From assembly GCF_036662795.1 (NCBI RefSeq), contig NZ_JBAFWZ010000049.1, forward strand, positions 1 to 8,701: a stretch of 8,701 nt of DNA, given 5' to 3'. Below the pieces are notes generated by a model, which was given only the letters and a program-made list of their open reading frames with translations, made no database searches and was not told where the DNA came from. Positions 1 through 7,027 of the stretch are shown piece by piece. The stretch is from Lysinibacillus_B sp036662795. GTDB lineage: Bacteria; Bacillota; Bacilli; Bacillales_A; Planococcaceae. The position numbers and the translations under genes are program-made. The first letter of the stretch is position 1, and each line of letters opens with the position of its first letter.

Positions 1-52
1 CGCCGATGGTAGTTGGGGGCTTCCCCCTGTGAGAGTAGGACGTCGCTAGGCA
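1..52 (+). rRNA. rrf: 5S ribosomal RNA, 3' end (partial)
   Basis: The first ~52 bases match the conserved 3' part of Firmicute 5S rRNA: the GCCGATGGTAGT segment, the helix GGGGG-CTTC-CCCC at about 15-27, then GTGAGAGTAGGACGTCGC, which closes the molecule. The 5' half lies outside the window. An intrinsic terminator begins 10 bases downstream, so this is the end of an rRNA operon (or at least of the 5S gene). The exact mature 3' end is judged by family resemblance and may be off by one or two bases. Confidence 0.93.
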
Positions 53-61
53 CAATCAAAG

Positions 62-87
62 GTCTGAGAATTTTCTCAGGCTTTTTT
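62..87 (+). terminator. Intrinsic terminator of the rRNA operon
   Basis: A stem of GT plus CTGAGA (62-69) pairs with TCTCAG plus GC (74-81, one G-U pair) around the 4-base loop ATTT, followed directly by six T residues (82-87). Position and shape fit a Rho-independent terminator for the 5S transcript. Confidence 0.9.
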
Positions 88-144
88 ATTTTACTTAGAG
101 TTCAATATCAAAATAGGTTCTTTACTAAAAATATAGAATTTTAA

Positions 145-430
145 CAGCATCTGAAGTGGTGAGTAACAGGAGAAACTGATCGGATTTACCCTTCGCTATA
201 GGGCCAAATTTCCAGCATAAAACCGTCAAGTCATGAGGATATTTATCTGTGAGACAGCGGTGACCAACATCAGGTTATTTTCAGACGTCGCAGCAACTTT
301 ATTTACGACGAAAGTAAAGTAACAGTAGCACCAAAAAATGAATCAAGAGGAGGCTTGACCTCGACCGTGGAAAGCGACCTTTCGTAATTGAATGTGCAGA
401 CAAGTATTCGTTTTGTTAGAGATCCTCTTT
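145..430. other. GC-elevated, hairpin-rich non-coding block between 5S rRNA and guaB
   Basis: This stretch is about 42% G+C by manual count over 181-420, against about 30% just upstream and 21% downstream, with fairly sharp edges. I see no convincing gene. Pairings visible by eye: 182-213 (GGATTT with AAAT..CC outside, CCCT with AGGG inside, 7-base loop); 296-304 with 312-320 (9 pairs, one G-U, 7-base loop); 343-347 with 354-358 (TCAAG/CTTGA, loop AGGAGG); and 370-374 with 379-383 (GAAAG/CTTTC, 4-base loop). A 29-codon ATG frame (233-322) lacks a ribosome binding site. It could be a structured RNA, an rRNA-operon-associated repeat, or a decayed element. Strand is unknown and no family is recognised. 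Confidence 0.45.
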
Positions 431-531
431 TAGATAAAATGAAATTTTTTTAGTTTTTAATGGATTATTAACGGAAATGATTATTGTGATATTACCTAGA
501 ATACTATGCTTAAATGGGTATTTCTTTAATA

Positions 532-554
532 AAATTCCGATGTAAATGGAATTT
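532..554. repeat. Inverted repeat in the AT-rich guaB upstream region
   Basis: AAATTCC (532-538) and GGAATTT (548-554) form a perfect 7-bp inverted repeat with a 9-base spacer. The surroundings (431-679) are about 21% G+C and otherwise show no gene. It could be an operator or a chance palindrome in AT-rich DNA. No T-run follows, so it is not an intrinsic terminator. Confidence 0.3.
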
Positions 555-679
555 ATAATGTATAGTATTTTTATATAAAAGAATAATTGAAAAATGAACG
601 AAAAAAATGATAAGTAGTCGTTATCTATACATTTATAGTTACTTTGAATAGTCTGAATTATTTTTCTTTTTAAAGTTTC

Positions 680-714
680 TTGACAGTACTAAGCGACGTT
701 GTTAACCTTACAAT
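680..714 (+). promoter_or_regulatory. Possible guaB promoter
   Basis: A perfect -35 hexamer TTGACA lies at 680-685. At the usual 17-base spacing the -10 would be TAACCT (703-708), a weak match. The good -10-like TACAAT (709-714) lies 23 bases away, too far for a standard SigA promoter. A second candidate is TTGAAA (587-592) with GATAAG (609-614), 16 bases apart. The choice is uncertain, and the true start may lie at any of these. Confidence 0.35.
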
Positions 715-745
715 AATATTCTTTTACGTAGGAGGAATTTTCGAA

Positions 746-2212
746 ATGTGGGAAACAAAGTTTGTTAAAGAGGGTTTAACATTTGATGATGTATTATTAG
801 TACCAGCGCATTCAGAAGTATTGCCGAAAGATGTTGATTTATCGGTACAATTAACACCAAAAATTAAGTTAAACATCCCTATGGTTAGTGCGGGTATGGA
901 TACAGTAACAGAAGCTAAAATGGCGATTGCTATGGCTCGTCAAGGCGGTATTGGGATTATTCATAAAAATATGAGTATAGATGAGCAAGCGGAAGAAGTA
1001 GAAAAGGTAAAACGCTCTGAGAATGGTGTTATTACAAATCCTTTCTTCCTTACGCCAGAGCATCAAGTGTTTGACGCAGAGCATTTAATGGGTAAATACC
1101 GCATTTCGGGTGTTCCAATCGTAAATAACATGGACGATCAAAAATTAGTTGGGATTATTACAAACCGTGATTTACGTTTTATTAGCGACTATTCTTTAAA
1201 AATCGATGATGTGATGACGAAAGAAGATTTAATCACTGCACCTGTAGGAACTACTTTAGAGGATGCTGAAAAGATTCTTCAGCAGTATAAAATTGAGAAG
1301 TTACCGATTGTTGATGAAGATCGTAAATTAATGGGCTTAATCACAATTAAAGATATTGAAAAAGTGATTGAATTCCCGAATGCAGCAAAAGATACACATG
1401 GTCGTCTATTAGTAGGTGCTGCAGTTGGTGTATCAAAGGATACGATGATGCGAGTAGCTAAGCTAGTAGAGGCACAGGTTGATATTATTACAATTGATAC
1501 AGCTCATGGTCATTCAGCGGGAGTAATTGATACTGTACGTGAGATTCGTGAGACGTATCCAGAGCTTGAAATTATCGCAGGTAATGTAGCAACAGGTGAA
1601 GCGACTCGTGCATTATTAGAAGCTGGTGCGGATGTAGTGAAGGTGGGAATTGGACCAGGTTCAATTTGTACTACACGTGTTGTAGCGGGCGTTGGTGTAC
1701 CACAAATTACAGCAGTTTATGATTGTGCAACAGTAGCACGTGAGTTTGGTAAAACGATTATCGCGGACGGTGGTATTAAATACTCTGGAGACATCGTAAA
1801 AGCACTAGCAGCTGGTGGGACAGTTGTAATGCTAGGTTCTCTTCTAGCTGGAACATCAGAATCTCCAGGGGAAACAGAAATCTTCCAAGGACGTCGCTTC
1901 AAAGTTTACCGTGGAATGGGCTCTATTGGTGCAATGGAAAAAGGCTCTAAAGACCGTTATTTCCAAGAGGATGCAAAAAAACTTGTTCCAGAAGGTATCG
2001 AAGGGCGCCTACCTTACAAAGGACCTTTAGCTGATACAATTCATCAGTTAGTTGGTGGTATTCGTGCGGGTATGGGTTACTGTGGTGCAGGAAGTCTAGA
2101 GAAATTAAGAGAAGAAGCTCAATTTATTCGTATGACAGGTGCCGGTTTACGTGAGTCACATCCACATGATGTACAAATCACAAAGGAAGCACCAAACTAT
2201 TCAATCCAGTAA
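746..2212 (+). CDS. guaB: Inosine-5'-monophosphate dehydrogenase
   Basis: GuaB oxidises IMP to XMP with NAD+, the committed step of guanine nucleotide synthesis in the cytoplasm. Starting at ATG 746 the protein is 488 aa, the length I recall for B. subtilis GuaB, and begins MWETKFVKEGLTFDDVLL. The TIM-barrel catalytic domain is interrupted by two CBS domains (about residues 95-150 and 155-212). Visible active-site features are DTAHGHS (251-257), the catalytic loop GPGSICTT with Cys308, and the mobile-flap pair Arg404-Tyr405. The reading frame extends upstream to TTG 680, but AGGAGG at 730-735, ten bases before ATG 746, and the family N-terminus fix the start. It is flanked by an rRNA operon and dacA; the gene yaaC, upstream of guaB in B. 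subtilis, is absent here. A strong terminator follows. The gene is intact. Confidence 0.98.
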   Translation: MWETKFVKEGLTFDDVLLVPAHSEVLPKDVDLSVQLTPKIKLNIPMVSAGMDTVTEAKMAIAMARQGGIGIIHKNMSIDEQAEEVEKVKRSENGVITNPFFLTPEHQVFDAEHLMGKYRISGVPIVNNMDDQKLVGIITNRDLRFISDYSLKIDDVMTKEDLITAPVGTTLEDAEKILQQYKIEKLPIVDEDRKLMGLITIKDIEKVIEFPNAAKDTHGRLLVGAAVGVSKDTMMRVAKLVEAQVDIITIDTAHGHSAGVIDTVREIRETYPELEIIAGNVATGEATRALLEAGADVVKVGIGPGSICTTRVVAGVGVPQITAVYDCATVAREFGKTIIADGGIKYSGDIVKALAAGGTVVMLGSLLAGTSESPGETEIFQGRRFKVYRGMGSIGAMEKGSKDRYFQEDAKKLVPEGIEGRLPYKGPLADTIHQLVGGIRAGMGYCGAGSLEKLREEAQFIRMTGAGLRESHPHDVQITKEAPNYSIQ

Positions 2213-2228
2213 TTACATGCAACTTTTA

Positions 2229-2270
2229 TACCCCTCTAACGTCAAATTTTGAAGTTAGAGGGGTATTTTT
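2229..2270 (+). terminator. Intrinsic terminator after guaB
   Basis: A perfect 12-bp stem, TACCCCTCTAAC (2229-2240) with GTTAGAGGGGTA (2254-2265), encloses a loop that can itself close by three pairs (TCA/TGA). Five T residues follow (2266-2270). It lies 17 bases after the guaB stop and should separate guaB from dacA transcription. Confidence 0.93.
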
Positions 2271-2302
2271 ATGATGAACATAACCCACCTTCCCCGCGTT
2301 TA

Positions 2303-2311
2303 TGATAAAAT
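2303..2311 (+). promoter_or_regulatory. Possible extended -10 promoter of dacA
   Basis: TG-A-TAAAAT at 2303-2311 matches an extended -10 element (TGnTATAAT, one mismatch). No good -35 is seen at the usual distance, which extended -10 promoters can tolerate. Its position between the guaB terminator and the dacA ribosome binding site supports it. TATGAT at 2301 is an overlapping alternative. Confidence 0.4.
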
Positions 2312-2344
2312 GGCGAGGAGAAGAAAGAAAATGGAGGTAGCTTT

Positions 2345-3679
2345 GTGAAAAAGGTATGTACGAAATCATTAGTGAGCTTACTAATGATTCCGCTATTACT
2401 GCTGAGCATGTTTACTCAACCTGCAATGACAGCAAATGCGGAGACAGATTTAGGCTTAACAGTAGATGCAGCAATATTAATTGATGCAGAATCAGGTAAA
2501 ATTTTATACGAGCAAAATGCTGAAACATCTTTAGGTATTGCAAGTATGACGAAAATGATGACAGAATACTTGCTATTAGATGCAATTAAAGAAGGAACGA
2601 TTACATGGGAGCAGGAGTATCGTGTCACAGATTACACATATAAATTATCTCAAAATCGTGCATTAAGTAATGTACCACTTCGTGCAGACGGTTCATATAC
2701 TATCCGCGAGCTGTATGATGCAATGGCAATCTACAGTGCAAATGCGGCAACTGTAGCGATTGCTGAAACAATTGCGGGTACTGAAACGGAATTCATTAAA
2801 TTAATGAATAAAAAGGCGAAGGAATTAGGCCTTGAAGGATATAAGTTTGTTAACTCAACTGGTTTAAATAATGCTGATTTATTAGGTATGCATCCATCTG
2901 GTACGGGAGCAGAAGATGAGAACGTAATGCCAGCAAAATCTGTAGCGAAACTAGCTTATCATTTATTAAAAGATCACCCAGAAGTTTTAGAAACTTCAAA
3001 TATTCCGAAGAAAGTTTTCCGTGAGGGTACAGATGATGCAATCAAAATGGAAAATTGGAATTTCATGCTGCCTGGCTTAGTTTATGAATATGCAGGCGTA
3101 GATGGCTTAAAAACAGGTACAACGGATTTTGCAGGACATTGCTTCACAGGGACGGCAGTACGTAATGATAAGCGTTTAATCGCTGTTGTCATGAAGGCTG
3201 TTGATTCTGAAGGTGTGGGGTCGTACAAAGCTCGATTTGATGCTACAGCAAAACTATTTGACTATGGTTTTGGACAATTCTCAAACCAAGAAATTATTCC
3301 GGCAAACTATGTATTTAAAGGTCAAAAAACAATTCCTGTTACAAAAGGAAAAGAAGATAAAGTAAATATTGCAGTAAAAGATTCTCTATCATTTATGATT
3401 AAATCAAATGAAAAAGATTTATATGTTCCTAAGCTTGTTCTTGATAAAAAAGAGATAGAGGCAGATGTAAAGGAAGGGACAGTTGTAGGAAAGCTTGTTT
3501 TAGAGCGTTCTGAAGGGTCAGATTATGGTTTTATTGATGGTTCTGAGCTAACACTTGATGTCGTAACAACAGACAGTGTAGAGCGTGCTAGTGGCTTTTC
3601 ACTATTCTTCCAAGGTATCGGTAATTTCTTCGGAAATCTTTGGGGAAGTGTGACTGGCTTTATTGGCGGGTTATTCTAA
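2345..3679 (+). CDS. dacA: D-alanyl-D-alanine carboxypeptidase (PBP5-type, DacA)
   Basis: This low-molecular-weight penicillin-binding protein removes the terminal D-Ala from peptidoglycan pentapeptides outside the membrane, limiting cross-linking. It is 444 aa, near the ~443 of B. subtilis DacA. A Sec signal peptide is clear: KK near the start, a hydrophobic core at 8-23 and a likely AxA cleavage site ANA/E at 32-33. The serine-peptidase motifs are complete: SMTK (nucleophile Ser67, Lys70), SAN (131-133) and KTG (256-258). A beta-rich C-terminal domain follows, and the last ~29 residues, rich in Phe, Gly and Leu, form the amphipathic helix that anchors this class to the membrane. The start is GTG 2345, with GGAGGT (2333-2338) six bases upstream. 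It follows guaB as in Bacillus, but with terminators on both sides it is probably its own transcription unit. Confidence 0.96.
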   Translation: MKKVCTKSLVSLLMIPLLLLSMFTQPAMTANAETDLGLTVDAAILIDAESGKILYEQNAETSLGIASMTKMMTEYLLLDAIKEGTITWEQEYRVTDYTYKLSQNRALSNVPLRADGSYTIRELYDAMAIYSANAATVAIAETIAGTETEFIKLMNKKAKELGLEGYKFVNSTGLNNADLLGMHPSGTGAEDENVMPAKSVAKLAYHLLKDHPEVLETSNIPKKVFREGTDDAIKMENWNFMLPGLVYEYAGVDGLKTGTTDFAGHCFTGTAVRNDKRLIAVVMKAVDSEGVGSYKARFDATAKLFDYGFGQFSNQEIIPANYVFKGQKTIPVTKGKEDKVNIAVKDSLSFMIKSNEKDLYVPKLVLDKKEIEADVKEGTVVGKLVLERSEGSDYGFIDGSELTLDVVTTDSVERASGFSLFFQGIGNFFGNLWGSVTGFIGGLF

Positions 3680-3698
3680 TCATTATATGAAAATACTA

Positions 3699-3734
3699 AA
3701 CACACAATTCACAAATAGAATTGTGTGTTTTTTT
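3699..3734 (+). terminator. Intrinsic terminator after dacA
   Basis: A perfect 12-bp stem, AACACACAATTC (3699-3710) with GAATTGTGTGTT (3718-3729), has a 7-base loop ACAAATA and runs into seven T residues (3728-3734). It lies 19 bases past the dacA stop. Confidence 0.93.
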
Positions 3735-3736
3735 CA

Positions 3737-3774
3737 TGGACAACTTTAGAAAGGTGAGCTATTGTCATAAGCTA
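3737..3774 (+). promoter_or_regulatory. Candidate promoter region of asnB
   Basis: Two overlapping readings exist in the 60 bases between the dacA terminator and asnB. TGGACA (3737-3742) and TATTGT (3760-3765), 17 bases apart, resemble a weak SigA promoter. CATAAGCTA (3766-3774) matches the SigK -10 consensus CATAnnnTA, but no AC dinucleotide lies 16-17 bases upstream, so that reading is incomplete. Some promoter is expected because a strong terminator precedes. Confidence 0.3.
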
Positions 3775-3794
3775 CTACGTGAAGGAGTGTGAAT

Positions 3795-5630
3795 ATGTGT
3801 GGAATAACTGGTTGGGTTGATTATCAGAAGGATTTACGTTCCTCAATAGCAGTAATCGAAGGAATGACAAATGTATTAGCACACCGTGGTCCAGATGATG
3901 CCAATATAGCAGTATTTAATCATGCACTTTTAGGGCATCGTAGGTTAGCTGTAATTGACTTGGCCGGTGGAGTGCAGCCAATGTCAAAAAGTGTAGGACA
4001 GAAACGCTTTACGATTGTTTACAACGGAGAACTATATAATACAGAGGAAATACGCCAGTCCCTTATAGCGAATGGCTATACGTTTGCAACAACATCTGAT
4101 ACGGAGGTATTGCTAACCGCCTATATTGAATGGGGAGAGGCTTGTGTCCAACGTTTAAATGGTATATTTGCTTTTGGTGTATGGGATGAAACAGAAGAGA
4201 CACTATTTTTAAGTCGTGATCGGATGGGGGTAAAGCCCTTATTCTATACGGAAGTAGCAGGTGGTCTTTTATTTTCATCAGAATTAAAGTCCCTTTTACA
4301 GCATCCAGACGTATCACCAGTTTTAAATATGACAGGATTAGCAGCCTTACTTAGTATCGGACCATCAAGAATACCGGGAACAGGGGTATATCAAAACATA
4401 AAGGAAGTACAGCCAGCACATTGTTTAACAGTTAGTCGGAAAGGTATAAAGTGTTGGCGATATTGGGATGTGAAGGAAAAAGAGCATGACCATAATGAGC
4501 AGGAAACGATCCAACACGTGAGAGTTCTATTACAAAATGCTGTTGAACGACAGCTAGTTAGTGATGTGCCGCTTTGTACATTTTTATCAGGTGGATTAGA
4601 TTCGAGCTTATTGACGGCCTTTGCTGCGAATCACTATGCGGCCCAAGGGAAGGTACTGCATACGTATTCTGTGGATTTTGAAGGAAGCCAACAATTTTTT
4701 GAGAGCAATGCCTTCCAAAAAACACAGGATGGTTATTGGATTTCATTAATGCAAAAGGCATTTCAAACTGAACATCATGAAATCATACTTTCACAGCAGG
4801 CATTGATCGAGGCATTATATGAGGCGGTGCAGTTAAAGGACTACCCGAGTATGGTAGACATTGATAGCTCGCTATTATTATTATGTCGGGAAATTAAAAA
4901 GGATTTTACGGTTGCGTTATCAGGTGAATGTGCAGATGAGGTGTTTGGTGGGTATCCATGGTTTTTTGAAGGAGCAGATCAATTCCCTTGGATTCGTTCT
5001 ATTCATGAGCGGCAAGCGCTATTAAATGATAAATGGCAGCGGAAGCTAAAGCTACCCGAGTTTATGGAGGCTGTTTATAATGACACAATAAGTAGCATCC
5101 CGAAATTTTCGAAGGGGAATGAAACGGAGAGTAAACGACAAGAGCTGTTTTATGTAAACAATATATTCTTTATGCAAACGCTGCTAGAGCGGAAAGATAG
5201 AATGAGTATGGGGGCCAGTTTAGAGGTACGCGTTCCATTTTCCGATCATCGATTAGTTGAATACGTATGGAATATTCCATGGTCGTTAAAAACCCTTGGC
5301 GGACAGGAGAAGGGTATTTTACGTAAGGCAGCGGAAGGAATTGTGCCAGATGAAATCGTGAATCGCAAGAAAAATCCCTATCCGAAAACATATCACCCGG
5401 CTTATACAAATGGTGTGAAGCTTCTTCTTGAGGATGTACTGCAACAAAAATCGAGTATTTTATATGAGCTCTTTCAGAAAGCACAGCTGGAGGAATTACT
5501 TGCAACAGGTGGTGCCTCTTTTAACAAGCCCTGGTTTGGCCAGCTAATGGCAGGTCCACAGTTGCTCGCTTATTTTGTCCAGCTGCACTATTGGTTTGAA
5601 AATTATCATGTTCAGTTAGTAGAAGATTAA
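3795..5630 (+). CDS. asnB: Asparagine synthase (glutamine-hydrolysing), AsnO/YisO-like
   Basis: It converts aspartate, glutamine and ATP to asparagine, glutamate, AMP and PPi in the cytoplasm. At 611 aa it has the N-terminal class II glutaminase domain (nucleophile Cys2, HRGPDD 30-35, NGELYN 77-82, SDTE 101-104) and the C-terminal synthetase domain (PP-loop SGGLDSS 265-271, SGECADEVFGG 376-386, RKDRMSMGASLEVRVPF 466-482). The frame opens at GTG 3789, but ATG 3795 puts Cys at position 2 as catalysis requires, and AAGGAG (3782-3787) is correctly spaced for it. From memory the sequence (MCGITGWVD, WFGQLM-GPQL near the end) is much closer to B. subtilis AsnO (YisO), linked to sporulation, than to AsnB. 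It occupies the place where Bacillus carries pdxS-pdxT. Its stop overlaps that of the convergent regulator gene. Confidence 0.95.
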   Translation: MCGITGWVDYQKDLRSSIAVIEGMTNVLAHRGPDDANIAVFNHALLGHRRLAVIDLAGGVQPMSKSVGQKRFTIVYNGELYNTEEIRQSLIANGYTFATTSDTEVLLTAYIEWGEACVQRLNGIFAFGVWDETEETLFLSRDRMGVKPLFYTEVAGGLLFSSELKSLLQHPDVSPVLNMTGLAALLSIGPSRIPGTGVYQNIKEVQPAHCLTVSRKGIKCWRYWDVKEKEHDHNEQETIQHVRVLLQNAVERQLVSDVPLCTFLSGGLDSSLLTAFAANHYAAQGKVLHTYSVDFEGSQQFFESNAFQKTQDGYWISLMQKAFQTEHHEIILSQQALIEALYEAVQLKDYPSMVDIDSSLLLLCREIKKDFTVALSGECADEVFGGYPWFFEGADQFPWIRSIHERQALLNDKWQRKLKLPEFMEAVYNDTISSIPKFSKGNETESKRQELFYVNNIFFMQTLLERKDRMSMGASLEVRVPFSDHRLVEYVWNIPWSLKTLGGQEKGILRKAAEGIVPDEIVNRKKNPYPKTYHPAYTNGVKLLLEDVLQQKSSILYELFQKAQLEELLATGGASFNKPWFGQLMAGPQLLAYFVQLHYWFENYHVQLVED

Positions 5631-7027
5631 TGGGTAAAGCTGTTCATCAGTGCATGAACGGCTTCTTCTATTTTCTCTAACGGGATACCACCGAAGCCGA
5701 GCAGGAATGTTGGATGCTCGTATGGAATCGGTGCTAGGACGTATTTTGATAAAGGGTAAATATTTATATTCGCTTGTCGTGCACGAGCTTTTAGTTCACT
5801 CTCTGGTAAGGCGCTCGGTACAGATATGAGCACATGCATACCTGCTACATCTCCTGTAACCATAATATTAGGATAGTTTTTAGATAACACTGTAATCAGC
5901 TTATCATGCTTTTTCCGATATAGCTTTCGCATGCGATTTAAATGCTTAGAAAAGTGCCCGTCCTTCATAAAGTTCGCCAAAATATGTTGGTCAAATCGTG
6001 GAACGGTCGCTGAATAATAATTAAAAATTTCCCGATATTTTGGGACTAAGGAAAGGGGTAGAACAAAATACGCCACACGTAATGATGGCATGAGCGATTT
6101 AGTAAAAGTACTCATATAAATCACCTTGTCATTTTGATCGAGCCCTTGTAAAGCGGGAATTGGTTTTCCAATATAACGAAACTCACTATCATAGTCATCC
6201 TCAATAATATAGCGAGTTGGATTTTGTGCGGCCCATTTCAATAGCTGAGTACGTCTTGTCGCTGATAATACAGCCCCGGTTGGGAACTGATGAGACGGTG
6301 TAATATAGACAAGATCGGCTGCTGAGTTTTCAAGTTCATCGACGACTAGTCCATCTTCATCGACAGAAATAGGAATGGCCCGGTGTTGTAAATCGTTACG
6401 CGGGATGGCAGAGTAGCCGGGATTTTCTAATGCTAGCTTTGAATCGTCTTGGAATAGTCGGAGAATCATGGGCAGTAAATGCTCCGTTCCAGAACCGATG
6501 ACAATTTGTTCTACGTTACAATGGATGCGGCGTGATTCGTATAAATACCGTGCTATTTGCGCACGTAGCTCCTGCTCACCTTGTCGATGTCCGATTTGTA
6601 ATAAACTTTTAGATGATTCATCGAGTAGATCCTTCGCATATTTCCGCCAAATCTTAAACGGGAACCCATTCTCATCAATTTTCCCAGGAGAAAAATCAAA
6701 AATAAAGGATTCTACAGGGGATGGTATGGAAATAGGAGAAGAGATTGTTTTTTCAATATAGGGTAACTCATCAATCTCCTCGACAAAATAGCCAATCCTT
6801 GGTTTTGAGATAATATATCCTTCCGCGAGAAGTTGCCCATAAGACAGTTCGATCGTCGTCTGACTAATATTTAAAAACTCCGCAAGCTGCCGTTTTGAGG
6901 GAAGTTTAGTCCCGGTAGCGATTTGTTTTTGAATAATAGCGTCTTTTAAATTCAAATATAGCTGCTCGTATAACGGCTTATCATTATTTTTATCGAGCGC
7001 AAAAAGTAGTAGGTCGATAGAAATCAT
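5627..7027 (-). CDS. MocR/PdxR-family transcriptional regulator (GntR wHTH fused to aminotransferase-like domain)
   Basis: The 466-aa protein has the MocR architecture. A GntR winged helix-turn-helix covers about residues 16-84 (PLYEQLY, LPSKRQLAEFLNIS, TTIELSYGQLLAEGYI, GYFVEE). After a short linker, a fold-type I aminotransferase-like domain shows GSGTEHLL (178-185), TPSHQFPTG (243-251), EDDYDSEFR (276-284) and STFTKSLMPSLR, where Lys310 is the expected PLP-binding lysine. Such proteins sense PLP or PLP adducts; known members are PdxR (vitamin B6 synthesis) and GabR (GABA use). The ligand and targets here are unknown. Its location where pdxST sits in Bacillus hints at PdxR, but none of its usual targets is adjacent. 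Its start codon directly abuts AGGGAGG, so the true initiation site is uncertain (ATC or ATT a few codons in are alternatives). It converges on asnB and diverges from serS. Confidence 0.92.
   Translation of the reverse strand: MISIDLLLFALDKNNDKPLYEQLYLNLKDAIIQKQIATGTKLPSKRQLAEFLNISQTTIELSYGQLLAEGYIISKPRIGYFVEEIDELPYIEKTISSPISIPSPVESFIFDFSPGKIDENGFPFKIWRKYAKDLLDESSKSLLQIGHRQGEQELRAQIARYLYESRRIHCNVEQIVIGSGTEHLLPMILRLFQDDSKLALENPGYSAIPRNDLQHRAIPISVDEDGLVVDELENSAADLVYITPSHQFPTGAVLSATRRTQLLKWAAQNPTRYIIEDDYDSEFRYIGKPIPALQGLDQNDKVIYMSTFTKSLMPSLRVAYFVLPLSLVPKYREIFNYYSATVPRFDQHILANFMKDGHFSKHLNRMRKLYRKKHDKLITVLSKNYPNIMVTGDVAGMHVLISVPSALPESELKARARQANINIYPLSKYVLAPIPYEHPTFLLGFGGIPLEKIEEAVHALMNSFTH
5637..5676 (+). 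terminator. Likely asnB terminator embedded in the convergent regulator gene
   Basis: AAGCTGTTCAT (5637-5647) pairs with ATGAACGGCTT (5654-5664), 11 pairs with one G-U, around a 6-base loop. It runs into the pyrimidine-rich CTTCTTCTATTTTCT. It begins seven bases after the asnB stop, so it is suitably placed, but the U-tract is interrupted by C and A. The same bases encode the last residues of the minus-strand regulator (AVHALMNSF). The minus-strand side is not followed by T, so the hairpin would act on asnB only. Confidence 0.6.

Noticed and set aside
145..165. Resemblance of GGTGAGTAAC to a 16S rRNA segment
   Set aside because: Only about ten bases agree and the neighbouring bases do not follow 16S, so this is chance and not an rRNA fragment.
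233..322. 29-codon ATG frame in the rRNA-guaB spacer (begins MRIFICETAV)
   Set aside because: No ribosome binding site precedes the ATG, the length is compatible with chance, and the region looks structured rather than coding.
531..543. PurR box-like AAATTCCGATGT upstream of guaB
   Set aside because: Only the CCGA core and flanking A/T agree with the recalled PurBox. The right half does not, and no properly oriented second box is seen.
680..745. Longer guaB start at TTG 680
   Set aside because: It would add 22 residues not found in GuaB relatives. AGGAGG at 730-735 is positioned for ATG 746, and TTG 680 is part of a TTGACA hexamer.
3789..3794. asnB start at GTG 3789
   Set aside because: It would put two residues before the Met-Cys and block the N-terminal cysteine nucleophile. 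The SD spacing also fits ATG 3795 better.
5170..5505. 111-codon open frame on the minus strand within asnB (and similar antisense frames in guaB, dacA and serS)
   Set aside because: These are shadows of well-supported genes, lack ribosome binding sites and resemble no family I know.
6468..6761. 97-codon plus-strand frame inside the regulator gene
   Set aside because: It lies wholly antisense to a clearly conserved MocR coding sequence and has no SD or recognisable domain.
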